From contig OZ038451.1 in the NCBI GenBank assembly GCA_964036195.1, forward strand, positions 30,521,927 through 30,585,926: 64,000 nt of DNA. The letters are read 5' to 3'. Within the stretch, counting starts at the first letter, position 1, and each line of letters begins with the position of its first letter. The DNA is from Sphaerolaimus hirsutus. Lineage: Eukaryota > Nematoda > Chromadorea > Monhysterida > Sphaerolaimidae. The notes beneath the pieces are model-generated. The model made no database searches and had not been told where the DNA came from. It saw nothing but the letters and a program-made list of their open reading frames with translations. Shown piece after piece: positions 34,372-46,591 of the stretch. The translations under genes and the position numbers were made by a program.

Positions 34372-34800
34372 TACCGTATTACCTCGAATTATCCCCCCCC
34401 CCTTGAATTAACCCCCCCCCCTCGAATTAACCCCCCCTCAAAATGGGCTGGGGAAATAATAAACCCCCCCCCCCCCTCGAAATACCCCCCCTCTGGAATG
34501 ATGTACATCATGTATGCAATGTACATGATGTATTTATTACTACTTATTTGCATCGCAGCTACACTTATACGCTCATTTGTGTGCATATGTACATTTATAG
34601 CCCCAATATAACCTTGTTTCTCACGTTTATTACCGTTTTTGTGTAAGAAAAAGCATATTCTTTACTACGAATTTCATGAAAATTTCTGACGAAATAATAA
34701 AACCCCCCCTCGAATAAACCCCCCCCTCGAATTAACCCCCCCTCAAATTTTGCTGGCGAAATAATAAACCCCCATGGGGGTATTTCGAGGTAATACGGTA
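34372..34800. mobile_element. G-tract MITE nested in the GGCACC element
   Basis: TACCGTATTACCTCGAATTA then C runs at the left; GTATTTCGAGGTAATACGGTA at the right. The CCTCGA/TCGAGG steps and the TTACC/GGTAA variant match between the two ends. Confidence 0.8.
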
Positions 34801-35785
34801 TATCGCTGTCTTTTAAATATGAATAAGCACATACTATGGACAAAATTGCACAGCACATGAAGCCTTGGCCGGTGCCTTTCCTGGTGCCTTTTACTTTGCC
34901 CTGGTGCTAGCACCTTTGGCACCGGCAAAAAAATGGCACCGCACCGGCACCGGTGCTATTCTAAAAAAAATGGCACCGGCACCGGCATGGCACCCCTGAA
35001 GATTGCAATGGCACCGCACCAGCACCGGTGCTGGTGCCCCGGTGCCTTTACATCACTAGTCGTCGCCAAAACAAATACCGCAAATCCTCGAATAAGACGC
35101 CCCTCGAATAACCCCCATTGAAAAACTCCCCCCTGTTTGCGAGGTGAGGAAAAAATAACTTCCCCGCTCGAATGACTCCCCCTCTTAAATAACACCCCCC
35201 CCCCTGGATGAAAACTATACAATACAAAAATACAAAAGAATATTAGCCTAGAGCAGCGACAGCGGATATGTATTTACATTATGTGCATGCAGTCTATACA
35301 CATCACAGATACGTTTCAACGTTTTAGACATCGAATATTTTTTTTGTCTAAGACTAAAATTCCCCACAAAGGAACGTATATATCGCCGCCATATACGTAC
35401 ATCTCCAATATTCCAAATCCCCACAGCCGTCTCATTTTTTCCTCAATTCACATTCCAAGAACATCGAAATGTCTGTCTGATCATGTTGTCATGAATAAAA
35501 TGCACCGCTGCGTTTCAAGTGTGGTCAGCAACGATGGCAAACTATTTGAATAAAGGTGTTACTTTTTATACAAAATTAAAGGTTTTTTGAAAATCTGTTC
35601 TCAAATTTCGGTTTTCCAAAAGTTGTCTGAATTTTAATTTCTCCGTTATATATTAAATTTTGGAATGTTTTAACGATTTTGAATAAATGTTTTTTTTGAA
35701 AAGCCTCGAAGCTGTTGCCAAGGACACATTCACCTTCTTTATTTTCACCCTAGCAATGCATCCATGTGGAAATGACGATTTCTAC

Positions 35786-36234
35786 TACCGTATATCCTCA
35801 AATAAGTCCCCCCTCTCGAATAACTCCCCCCTCTCGAATAAGTCCCCCTCTTGTGAGTGTGAGGAAAAAACAACTCCCCCCTCGAATAACCCCCCCCCCC
35901 CTACTTTGATAGGTAGAAAAGATTTCACAACATTTCACATTTACAGAACACGTTTGATGCATTTTATTTGTAAATACATCTACCCATTATCTTGCAGCCA
36001 GAGTTCACTAACATTGCTTTCACTGCTCGAATTGTGAATTATGTATTCCCCAAATGATTTATGTTACCAAATTTACCCGATTTGTGCAGTAAATAAATCA
36101 TACATTTTACCGAAAATTCTCACGAAACAATAACTCCCCCCCTCGAATAACTCCCCCCTCTCGAATAAAACCCCCCTCCAAAACTTCTGACGAAAAAATA
36201 ACTCCCCGGGGGACTTATTCGAGGATATACGGTA
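35786..36234. mobile_element. G-tract MITE, AAGTCCCC subfamily
   Basis: TACCGTATATCCTCAAATAAG then C runs; the right end ACTTATTCGAGGATATACGGTA is the inverse including the unusual TATATCC. Four internal C-run blocks, each preceded by TCGAATAA. Confidence 0.8.
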
Positions 36235-36545
36235 TTTATATTTTCGAGTAAATTTTTCTACCTAGTCAACTTTTAAATGCAAATTAAAAATTCCAATGAA
36301 AATTAAAAAATAAAATTTGTTTGCCATCGTCGGGTGGCCATACGCAACCTGATTGAATGTTGATTGAAAAGTCTGCATGCGGAACGGTGTTTTTTCATCT
36401 AGATCTTACAGTGCTCGGTAACCTAATTTACAGAAGGCAGTGCACTACTTTCATTTTTTTACTTTTTTGCTAAAAAAATTATAATCGCGAAAATTGGTGG
36501 AATTTCTTGCGAAATCACTATTGTTGGTTTTTGGCTATTTCCAGC

Positions 36546-36800
36546 TATACTCCGATTACTTTACACCTTGCACGCGTGGTTCCCGCTGGAAGTGTGCCAA
36601 CGATGGTTAACGCGGCGAGTTTCATAAAAAGATGACAAAATTGATTGTTGCTCTAATGTTATTCATTAACAGATTCACATCGATAATTGTGACATTTTCG
36701 CATGATTTAAATGGAAATCGCATGATTTAACAACCATTGGGACGCTTCCAACACGAGACATAAATCAGTGCGAGGGCAGAGTATCATGTACGCCGAGTAT
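36546..36800 (+). repeat. CACGCGTGGTTCCCGCTGGAAG repeat, full copy
   Basis: Matches 63080-63321 in inverted orientation over its length. Shared blocks: GTTCCCGCTGGAAG, ATAAAAAGATGA, AACATTTGACATTTT-like centre, GCGAGGGCAGAGTATCATG. No protein. Confidence 0.7.
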
Positions 36801-36937
36801 ATTTCAAAAATTGTTTAGCTATTTCCAGCTTTTTAGAGTAGATGCCGCTGCACGCAGCACGCACTGGTTTACTACTACTGAAAGTTTCAAAATTTATCAA
36901 ACTCATATCAATGTCTTGGACTCATTTTAGTATACTG

Positions 36938-37226
36938 GAGTACTCATGGAAAAAGCGCCATAACTTTGGCGACAATCGCCAAAAGCGCCATGGCGCTTTT
37001 CGAACCCCAGCGCCAATGGCGCCAGAGCATAATGGCGCCAAGCGCCATGGCGCTTTTTGCTATGGCGCTAGCTCCAAGCGCCAGCGCCGGCGTTTTGTTC
37101 CTGCGCCGCAGAAAAATAGCGCCAAGCGCCATGGCGCTTTTCATAGATGCGGCGCCAAGCGCCAATGGTGCTTTTTGCTTTGGCGCTAGCGCCAGGCGCC
37201 AGCGCCATGGCGCTTTTCCATCACTA
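36938..37226. repeat. GCGCC palindrome array (hAT MITE group)
   Basis: Dense GCGCCATGGCGC units. The right end GCGCTTTTCCATCACTA is intact; the left ends in CATGGAAAAAGCGCC. Overlapping Lys/Arg/Ala-rich frames are repeat translations. Confidence 0.65.
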
Positions 37227-37458
37227 TACCGGGGTGAATTATTTTTACACTGTTTTTGGCAAACATGTAATTCCAGTAAACTAAAATGACATCCAAAGTT
37301 GATCTATGAGTTTACAATATTGTGAGTTTGCTGGCAGTACACCGTTGCAATTGTTTGGCAGCAACGTCCGCTGCATCGTGTCCATTATTCCAGACGAGGG
37401 GGGGGGGGCGTGTTTTGAAAGGGTAGTTTATTTATTCCTCAGCTCGCTCAGACAAGCA

Positions 37459-37707
37459 GGCAGTCCCAAGCCCTGTAAAGTGTAAAGTAAAGTGTCAAAT
37501 GTAAAGTCAAGTGCAAAGTAAACTGTCAATTCTCATGCAAAGTTCAGTAATAAAAATTTTTCTTTTTTGTTTTGATTGACACTTTACTTTGCATTAGACT
37601 TTACAATTGACACTTTACTTTACACTTTACAGGGCTTGGGACTGCCCCCTGGGGGTATTTCGAGGGCGGGTCAATTCACGGGGGGATAATTCGAGGAAAT
37701 ACGGTAT
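37459..37707. mobile_element. Intr-II element (37459-37650) abutting a solo G-tract end
   Basis: GGCAGTCCCAAGCCCTG at the left and CAGGGCTTGGGACTGCCCCC at the right, with TGTAAAGTGTAAAGTAAAG arms. It is followed directly by GGTATTTCGAGG...GAGGAAATACGGTA, the right end of a G-tract MITE. The two insertions touch. Confidence 0.75.
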
Positions 37708-37997
37708 TTATGAGAACGCCGCTTTTTTTACACCTGCGTGAAGTTCTGCATATAGTCCAAAGGAATAGAATATTCAGGCCTCAGGCAAGATTTTTTGGTA
37801 AAATGTGGTAGTAAAGAATGGGCTTTGACGTACCCAAAACTGATAAAGATGACCTCACAAGATAAATATGTCCATGCATACACTCCTGGAAAAATGTCTT
37901 TATGCTCCTGATCGGAAACAAAAAAATTCAACGTCTCCCATGCTAATGCTCGATCCCTGTCGGGATATACATTGGGATGAATTCTTGTAGATAAAGG

Positions 37998-38930
37998 CAG
38001 AGTTGGAAAAACGTATTTACGTTTACCCGAAATACCCGGTTATTCGGGTATTTATACTTACGTTTACATTTACGTTTTCCAAAAATACCATTACGTTTTG
38101 TTACGTTTTCCTGACCAAAATACCCGGGTACTAGGGAAAACGTAAAAAAACATGTGATGGTTCACACGTGCACATGTTTAAGTGGGCCGCACCACCTGCA
38201 GCCAACAATATTCTTACGTTTTTGCATAAACGTAACATGTATACATACAGAAAAGCGGTGTATGAAAAAAGTGACTGCACGCTTGCACTTACACATAGAA
38301 TACTGGGTACATAAATATTCATAAATGTGTTCAAATGCTGAACACAGAAACCTGTTTTGTCTGTTTGTGGAGCCTTGCGTTTATAAATTTTTTGCGATGA
38401 ATTCCGACGACGCAATTGCAACAACTGTGAGTAGCACACGTTTTGAAACTGGCAGGGCGGGTGCAAGCTCTAGTGCCAATCCTAGATTTAGTACGATGCC
38501 CTGTAAAATGTAAATTTCATGCAAATGTCAAAACTCATGTAAAATGCCCAGCAAAAAAGCTAAGATTTGCCACCTTCCAGGGCATTTTGCGTGACTTTAG
38601 ACACATTGCATGCCATTTGACATTTGACAACGCATTTTACAATGTCTGGGACTCCCCCAGAATCACCAGCGTAGTTGTATTTGCCCACACTTATAACAGA
38701 AAGTGGTGCAGATTGAGCGATTGACCCATAAATATATAGGTGAAAATAATGGTATTTTCCAAAGCACAATGGCAAATACTGTGCGTAAAATTTTTTACGT
38801 TTACGTTTTTTTACGTATTCCTTGGTATTTTCAGAATACCTTACATTTTGGTATTTATACTTTTGATTTGGAAAAGGTATTTACATTTACGTTTACATTT
38901 TCCAAAAATACCAGTATTTGCACAACTCTG
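37998..38930. mobile_element. hAT-type MITE, CAGAGTTG ends
   Basis: CAGAGTTGGAAAAACGTATTT at the left and AATACCAGTATTTGCACAACTCTG at the right. The flanks GATAAAGG and AATAAAGG match at 7 of 8. CAGAGTTG is a common hAT terminus. An Intr-II copy is nested at 38470-38660. Confidence 0.78.
38470..38660. mobile_element. Intr-II element nested in a hAT MITE
   Basis: TAGTGCCAATCCTAGATTTAG at the left and ATGTCTGGGACTCCCCCAG at the right, with CCTGTAAAATGTAAATTTCATG arms. Position inside a transposon shows the family is itself mobile. Confidence 0.65.
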
Positions 38931-39229
38931 AATAAAGGTGCCTTTATGCCACATGCCGATTTTTAGGTTTCTGGGTGCCTTGCTGCTCGTTTGACAGCGA
39001 TGCAATTTGAAATTTCCGGTGGAAAAATGTCTATCCCTTATGCTAAAATGTTAAAACAAAGAAAAAAATGGCAAAACGATGAAAAAGACTGTGATGCGAT
39101 GTAAAAAGAATGATGCACTGCTCAAATATTTATCACTTTGCCAATTTGTATTCAAAATGGTCTGCACTCATGATTTCGGTCAATTTATCTCGCATCATGT
39201 TCAAAATCGTCTGCCGTCGGTTGGAAGAT

Positions 39230-39308
39230 ACCGTATTTGCTGGAATAGTTCCCCCCTTGAATAATTACCCCCCTATGTATGAGTTTCACCCCTCAGTGAC
39301 CCATATTT
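39230..39308. repeat. Solo left end of a G-tract MITE
   Basis: TACCGTATTTGCTGGAATAG then C runs with TTGAATAATTA. No right end was found before the next element at 39394. Confidence 0.5.
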
Positions 39309-39393
39309 AATATTTGGTTCACCGTTGAACCAAAAAAAATCAAAGGGATAAAGACATTTTTTCAGGAATGTATCAACGTAGGTAGATAGGTAC

Positions 39394-40254
39394 CAGAGTT
39401 GGAAAAACGTATTTACGTTTACCCGAAATACCCGGTTATTCGGGTATTTATACTTACGTTTACGTTTTCCAAAAATACCATTACATTTTGTTACGTTTTC
39501 CTGACCAAAATACCCGGGTACTAGGGAAAACGTAAAAATCGTATGGAAAATAGAAAAACTGCTATTTATTTGAAATATTTTCAACACCGTATGCATAATA
39601 AAGTTTGTGTGCGGCGACTTTTGGTGTGTTTATGTATTGCAATTCATTATGACAATGCGCTAGGGTGCTGATATTGGTGGAAAAAGATAGCCAAAACATT
39701 TCTCTAGCAACGTATAAATCCTAAATTTATCCTACCCCCATCCCGTGTAGTCCCCAAAATGAAATTGGCGTAGACAAAAGTTGATGTGCCAGGAACAAAA
39801 GTTCACTTCTGCAATAACGCTAGAGGGGTACGATAAAGTTGGGGGGCTGGGATTTCATACTTTGGTAATGAAATGTTCTGGCTATATTTTGATACAAAAA
39901 TCAGCCCCCCAGCACACCGTCATCACAAATCGCAATTATAAACACAAAAGTTGCCCATGCAGGAACCTTATGCGCGGGGTGCATTAGATTCCACTTGCAC
40001 TCACCATGTACTTGACAATGAATAAATACTTCACATTATTCATCATGTTCATCAAACTGTAAAAATAGGTGAGGTTTTTCACACGCTCTGATGATGGGAG
40101 TGCTTCAAAGTATTTTTACATTTACGTTTTTTTTTACGTTTACCTGGGTACTTTCAAAGTATTTTACGCTTTTAGTATCAATACTTAAAATTGAGAAAAG
40201 GTATTTACGCTTACGTTTACGTTTTCCAAAAATACCGGTATTTGTACAACTCTG
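39394..40254. mobile_element. hAT-type MITE, CAGAGTTG ends
   Basis: CAGAGTTGGAAAAACGTATTT and ACCGGTATTTGTACAACTCTG ends with a perfect 8-bp duplication ATAGGTAC (39386-39393 and 40255-40262). Same family as 37998-38930. The interior encodes no transposase. Confidence 0.87.
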
Positions 40255-40262
40255 ATAGGTAC

Positions 40263-41961
40263 ACATAAACTGGTGGCACATATAAATGAGATATCAGGTA
40301 CCTCATTTTTCACAACAATCTCACAGGGAAACGTGCAGCCCAATATGGCTGCCTTTTGTTGTGGGGGTGCCCACAACATTTGTCTACATAAATGCCAAGT
40401 GGCACCCCATGGCACCCCCCTGTTCTGCTGTTACAGATCGATGAAGGTTTTTTGCCAGTTTTTTCCCGGAAAATATAAATGAGAATTTTCAAAAAACCAC
40501 ACAAAATATAGCTGCGGTAAAGTGTGCAGCCATTTTTTGGTGTGCTGACAACATAAGTAATGAATTCACTTGTGTTGGTGCTTTTTCAAAAAATAAAAGT
40601 TCCTTGTGGCTTGCCAAAACCATATTTTGACCCGCTGGTCATTTGTGGGTATATTTTGACCCCCATTCCACTACCCCCACATAAAAATGGCCCCCAATAT
40701 GCAGACATGTGCTATGAAGCTAGCTCAACAATGATTATATACTTTGTGATAATCCAAATTGCGATTGTTATTGAAAATCCATGATTTTCAACTTTCTGGA
40801 CATGACCTAGTTTTTTGTCTGGCCCATTCAAACTAGATACATTGCACATTGCCCATTTGCCCCCATAGATTTTTTACAGATAATTAGTGCCCACATTAAA
40901 TGGGCACACTTATTTTGTGATTTGTCTGGCGACATTGGATGCGTCGGACACGCTGTCACCCAAGTGCTCTCTTTACACAGGGCCAGTTTTATCATTTGCT
41001 ATAAACTATATTTGAGTGCAAAAACGGGGCCCAGGAGCAGTCATATGTTGCCCCTGACACCAAACAAGCCAATTCTGGCCCCCATGTGCTCTATGAATAG
41101 CTTGGGATAGTGGATTATTTGTAAAACTTGTAAAACCTATGTTTGTACTTTGTAAAACCTATGTTTACACTTTGTAAAACCTATGTTTTTGTCCAAAATT
41201 TTTTTTCAGTTTGATCAACAATGCCGTCATTGTGTGGGGATTCTGGGGGTTCTGAGGGGGTGGAAAAGTTGTATATACTGTGAATCTACCAATGTTAAAA
41301 AAAATTTTTGGGCTCAAATGTCCAGAATAAAAATAATTAAAAATTTAAATTTCATCGGGAACAAAAATTCGTATGAATTCTCATTTATATTTTCCAGAAA
41401 AAATGTGATAATTTTATGTTTCTGCACCAAGGGTGGCCTGAGGGGGGTGCCCCCTAGGGTATATATAGTAAATACTTGGGGGCACCCTCACACATAATGA
41501 AAGCCTAACAGCTTGCATGTGGGATTTGTAAAATACAATAAAGTGATTTTCTCATTTATATTTTCCACCAGTTTACACACTAGTCTATGTGTCGCTGCGA
41601 TGCAAATTTACATCTCTAAATACATCATGTACCTTATATACATGATGTACTTTTTTCCAGATGGGGGATATTTCGAGGGTGGGTTATATTTTTACCCCAG
41701 CTCGAAAACACCTGGGCGTATTTCGAGGGGGGGTTAATTCAAGGGGGTATTTCGAGGAAATACGGTATGTTCAAAACGGATTTGTGCGTCTAATTAGAAA
41801 TAATGCCACCATCTGAGTGCAATTTTTCAACGGCTTGTCTGATTGAATTGTGTTTGCACGGTAAAAATATTCCAACCACGGTAAATACCACAAACCTATT
41901 ATTAATTTTATATGTACCTTTATATGTACCTCGCTTTTCTACATAAAATATAAATACTGGA
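40263..41961. other. Intergenic, no gene; tandem repeat and G-tract fragment
   Basis: 41112-41190 holds three 22-base units (GTAAAACCTATGTTT...). GTGGGGGTGCCCACA near 40365 and GGGGGCACCCTCACA near 41480 are a weak inverted pair. About 41580-41767 is a G-tract MITE of the ATACATGATGTAC subfamily with an intact right end. Confidence 0.45.
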
Positions 41962-42206
41962 TACCGTATTCCTTCTAATAGAAGAGCGCCGTTCTATTTC
42001 TTCGCAACTATTTTACATGCCGTTCTATTGGAGCTTGGAGGTGCCCTTCTATTTGATGCTGCCGTTCTATTTTTCATCAAATTTTGTCACATTTTTCATT
42101 TGAACTTAGTATCTTTTATGAAACATGAGCAGCATTCCAATATCAGAGCATTCGTTCAAACAGAACCAAATGTGAAAACAACACTTCAATCATATTTAGT
42201 TCTAAC

Positions 42207-42775
42207 TTGGGTGTCAAATTTCTGTTTTCCATTTCCGTTTTCTGCAGGCAAATTTTTTTCCATTTTCCGTTCCGTTTTCCAGCTGCTGAAATTTTTTTTC
42301 CGTTCCGTTTTCCGGCCACTTTTTTCTGTTTCGGTTTTTCCGGCTCATTTTCCGTTTTCCGGTTAGATTATCAGTTTTTCCGCCTTTTTTCCGTTTTCCG
42401 CCTCAATTTTCTGCTTTCCGCCTCATTTTACCATTTTCTGGCTCAACTTTCGGTTTTCTGTTCCAGCCAAACTGGTAAACAGTCATGCAGATTGTCAATT
42501 ATGTAAAAAAATCTGTTTCCAGCAAAATTTCAGCGAATTTTATCGTGTGTTTTTTTGGCAAAATTTCAGCAAATTTTTCCATTTCCATGCAAATTCCATT
42601 TTTCTGTTTCCGTTTTTCTGGCCCCTTTCTCCGTTTTTTGGCCACTGAAATTTTTTTTCCGTTTCCGTTTTTTGCCAAGTGCAAATTTTTTCCGTTTTCC
42701 GTTCCGTTTTCCGGCCGCTGAAATTTTTTTCCGTTTCCGTTTCCGTTTTCCGTAAAAAATCTTTTTGACACCCTA
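42207..42775. mobile_element. hAT-type MITE, TTTTCCG family, nested
   Basis: TTGGGTGTCAAA and TTTGACACCCTA ends with a perfect 8-bp duplication GTTCTAAC (42199-42206 and 42776-42783). Confidence 0.85.
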
Positions 42776-42803
42776 GTTCTAACCACCTTGGGTGTTCCCA
42801 CCA

Positions 42804-43708
42804 CTAGTGATGGAAAAGCGCCAGAAAAAAGGGCGCCAGGCGCCAATGGCGCCATGGCGCCATTCAGAAAGTGGGCGCCAAGCGCCAAGGGCGCCACAGA
42901 AAAAGGGCGCCAGGCGCCATTCGGAAAGCGGGCGCCAGGCGCCAAGGGCGCCACGGAAAGAGGGCGCCAAGCGCCAAGGGCGCCATGGCGCCATTTGAAA
43001 AATAGGGCACCAGGCGCCAAGGGCGCCAGGATAAATAAGTGCATACAACACCCTGCGTGTGCTAAAAGTGTATCTACAGCACTCTAGTACATGCATTCAC
43101 TACTTAATTTGCATTCTCCAGGGTGTAATGAACAAAGACAACACTAGCAACAAAAAATTTGAGTGAAATTCACATGACAATTCAAACACAATGGATATTG
43201 TCATTTGACAACAATCCATCCACTTCAAATTGACTTTTCCAATCAATGTTTCCTCGAAATGGTCAAAAAACGGAATTGCAATGATTTGAGTCCGTTGATT
43301 TATGATTTTGCAAGTTCAACGTTCCATCATTCTCGTCTTCTGATCGGTCAGACACATCTGATGAACCGTTGCACAACGGATTTATACCCACCCACACCAC
43401 TTCGTCCATGTTTCTGGCGAATTCAGATCATCCATGAATGCGTTTTTCATTTTTTTCCATTTACACAGCACTCACATTGAAGCCCTGCTGGCGCCTTTTT
43501 GGCGCCCTACAAAAGCAGGGCGCCAGGCGCCAAGGGCGCCACGGAAAAAGGGCGCCAAGCGCCAAGGGCGCCATGGCGCCTTTCAGAATGTGGGCGCCAG
43601 GCGCCAAGGGCGCCACAGAAAAAGGGCGCCAAGCGCCAATGGCGCCATGGCGCGGCGCCCTTTGGCGCCATCAAATGGCGCCAGCGCCATGGCGCCATTC
43701 CATCACTA
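42804..43708. mobile_element. hAT-type MITE, GCGCC family, 905 bases, nested
   Basis: TAGTGATGGAAAAGCGCC and GGCGCCATTCCATCACTA ends with a perfect 8-bp duplication CCCACCAC (42796-42803 and 43709-43716). GCGCC arrays occupy both ends around a 450-base AT-rich centre. Long frames of Ala/Arg/Lys on both strands are translations of the arrays. Confidence 0.85.
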
Positions 43709-44059
43709 CCCACCACCCATTTTTCATTTTAGGTATTTTGTGTTTCAACTTTTGGCACCCTCCCGATGTAATTTCTATTCGCCGTTCGATTGGAGGCTCC
43801 GTTCTATTTCTTTCGTCAGTGGAAAAACGATCAAAACCTGCCGTTCTATTGGAGGTATGCCATTCTATTAGAAGAAATATGGTATTGACTTTGCACTGGA
43901 TTCCACCATATCTTTCCCATCTGAGTAAAAAAATTGAATTTTCTCATCGCATTACATCGCTGTCACTGTGAGTGGATTCAGTGCACAATTTTTACCGTAA
44001 TGTCATTCATCAAAATACGGTGTCAGTAACACTATTTGTATTTATAGCAGCGTGCGGTC

Positions 44060-45806
44060 CAGGGACGTATCCAGGATTTTTGAGTGGGGGGGGGGGCTGC
44101 TTGTTTACGGGGGCCGGCGAGCGGGGGCCCCTAAATTTTTTCCCTATACACTACCGTGCATAATAGTGCGGAATCTGCTATCTTACATCGTTCTGATCAT
44201 ACTCCAATGCGGAGATGCATGACTGCAAAGTGAATGGGCATTTGTTTGATGCGCAGGAGTGTTCACAACACGCATGGACAAAAATGATCTTTCAATCTTA
44301 CTCATGAGCCATTTTAGAGCAAACGTTTTGAACACCCCTCAATTTGTTCCACGTGCATAATAGTCCGGAAAATGTCGCTAAAGCTATTCTAAGCTTGAGA
44401 ATGTTCATCAAAAAGCTTATATCTTGATGGAGGGAATTATTCACAACATAAAATTTCAGAAAATATCATATGTTATATCCCATCCTAAAAGATATAGCAA
44501 TATGAATATGACACTGCTTTTTCTGTTTTTCATGGTATAGGTTAGTATTTATTTTGCAAGCTGGATTACATCTTCAAATTGCACATAGGGGTTTTACACT
44601 GTTTATCATTCAGAGGACACTTGGGGGTTCCCAGATACACTACCTAGAGTGCACATTTGTGACCTGAAAAAATTTGTTCTTAGGCCAAAAGTGTGATAAC
44701 CCAATTTTGTTCCTGAAAATGTAGAAATTTTGTAAAAATTCATTTGGCCTGAGAACATGTTTTAACCAGACTCCTATGTACTTTGTGAGTTATATGGCCA
44801 GGCACACCCAAGAGTGCTCTATGTGATGCACCAGTCTGATCTCAGCTGTGTGTGGTTGTACATGGTATGTATGTCAAATTTCATATAGTAGTGACAGTAC
44901 ATTGTGAGTACAGTTTTGTTTGGGTGCTTATTTATAGTTCAAATCCTATTTATTCATCTTAAATCACTGTTTAGTGAAATCTACATTCTGAACAATATAA
45001 ATATGTTGTTGATCAAGCTAGTTATGAGCCATTAAAGTGCCCAATGCCTCTTGTTTGATAGCAAATGCTACCAGACAATGGTAATCAGTTGTGAACAGTT
45101 TTCTTCAAAAACATGAGCTTGGGAGTAAAATTGGATGATGTTTCCTGGCATTTTGTGTTTCAGATCATTCCCCCTTTTCAACTGTTAGCCTTTTTGAGGG
45201 CATTCTTAAGCTTAGAATAGCTTTAGCGACATTTTCCGGACTATTCTGCACGGGGAACAAATTGAGGGGTGTGCAAAACTTTTGCTCTAAAATGGCCCAT
45301 GAGTAAGATTGAAAAACAATTTTTCGCATGCGTGTTGTGAACACTCATGTGCATCAAACAAATGCCCATTCACGTCGCTGTAATACTTCTCTGCATTGGG
45401 ATATCACCAGAACAATGCATGATACACGATTCCGCACTTTTATGCACGGTAGTGTATAGGGACGGAAAGGTGTTTTGGCGCTAGCGCCATACCAAGGCGC
45501 CACGCCATGGCGCTATTGGCGTTGGCGCCAGCGCCAGGAACCGCTTTATATAGATGTAAATATGCATACATATGCAGCGAAAGTCGCAAAAATGTGTCTA
45601 TTTTCAAGGATATTTGTTTACGGGGAATGATCCGCTAAAAATACAATGTATGGGGAAGAAATTGCGCGCTTGCGCGCAAAATTTTTAAGAAACCTCGAAA
45701 AATGTATAGGAAAAAATTGCATTTTCCGGGACTTTTTAGGTCTCACCCCGGGAGGGGGGGGGGGGCTGCAGCCCCCCCCGCCCCCCCCCCCCTGGATACG
45801 GCCCTG
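44060..45806. mobile_element. hAT-type element, CAGGGACGTATCCAGG ends, 1.75 kb
   Basis: CAGGGACGTATCCAGG and CCTGGATACGGCCCTG ends with a perfect 8-bp duplication GTGCGGTC (44052-44059 and 45807-45814). The interior is mostly a nested foldback (44149-45454), a GCGCC fragment (about 45470-45540) and G/C runs. No transposase. Confidence 0.87.
44149..45454. mobile_element. Tc1/mariner-like foldback, 1.3 kb, nested
   Basis: CACTACCGTGCATAATAGTG and the inverted right end, flanked by TA on both sides. A second inner repeat of CGTGCATAATAGTCCGG lies about 200 bases in on each arm. The arms are long and diverged, the centre near 44720 is short, and no transposase is seen. Confidence 0.7.
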
Positions 45807-45878
45807 GTGCGGTCCGATTATTACAGGAAGAGTGTGACCGTATTTTTGCGAATAAATTGGCCCACTGTGAAAGCAAAG

Positions 45879-46294
45879 TACGGTATTACCTCGAATTAAC
45901 CCCCCCTTGAATTAATCCCCCCCCCCTCGAAATACCCCCCTCAAAGTCGGCTGAGGAAAAAATAAACCCCCCCCGAAATACCCCCCCCCCCTAAAATTGA
46001 GTGTAAATAGAACGTACATGACAAATACCGCAGTTTGTGATCTGTACACACGTTAAAACTGATGAATGAGTGACGTTAGGGACGGGTTTATGTGTATGTA
46101 CAGTTATAAATGCCTATAAACACATATACATCTATGTAATTGTTTGATAATTCTACATATGAGTATCGGGAATTTCCGAAAATTTCTGGCGAAATAATAG
46201 ACCCCCCTCGTATAAATCCCCCCTTGAATTATCCCCCCTCAAATTTTGCGTGCGAAATAATAAACCCCCTGGGGGTATTTCGAGGTAATACGGT
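45879..46294. mobile_element. G-tract MITE, TTACCTCGA subfamily
   Basis: TACGGTATTACCTCGAATTA then C runs; right end GTATTTCGAGGTAATACGGTA. Same TTACC variant at both ends, as in 34372-34800. Confidence 0.8.
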
Positions 46295-46591
46295 AATGTG
46301 ATGAGATAGTAAAATGATTGGTTTTTATTCAGATGGTATAGGGTAGCTTTAAGTGCAAAGTGTGCGGTCAGCGATGAAAAATTCAAAAATGTTTTCGAAT
46401 TTTTTATGGACCTTTCGTATTTTTATTTCACTACCAGAAAAACCGCTTGAAAATAGATTTTTTGCTAGAAAAATTCGGAAATTTCAAGAGTGTTTCATTT
46501 TTTGGTAGTTTTGGTTGAAAATACATTAAAAATAATAAACATTATCCAAAACTTGAGTTTCAGATTTTACGCGGCAAAACAAAAATGTGCT

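Larger units (their letters stand above)
33567..35058. mobile_element. hAT-type element with GGCACC arrays, 1.49 kb with nested insertions
   Basis: TAGTGATGTTAAAGGCACC and GGTGCCTTTACATCACTA ends with a perfect 8-bp duplication GTCGTCGC (33559-33566 and 35059-35066). Subterminal arrays of GGCACCGGCACC sit at both ends. Nested inside are a GTTGAC foldback (34031-34194) and a G-tract MITE (34372-34800). No transposase. Confidence 0.87.
41962..43883. mobile_element. CCGTTCTATTGGAGG element with two hAT MITEs nested inside
   Basis: TACCGTATTCCTTCTAATAG at the left and CTATTAGAAGAAATATGGTA at the right. Subterminal GCCGTTCTATTGGAG units occur at both ends. The outermost TACCGTATT is shared with the G-tract family. 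42207-42775 and 42804-43708 are later insertions, leaving a host of roughly 430 bases. Confidence 0.75.

Noticed and set aside
42499-43971. Long frames of 140-181 codons on both strands
   Set aside because: They are translations of GCGCC and TTTTCCG arrays inside two hAT MITEs with perfect target duplications.
44060-45806. An autonomous hAT or Tc1 transposon
   Set aside because: No transposase-like frame was found in the element or anywhere in the window.
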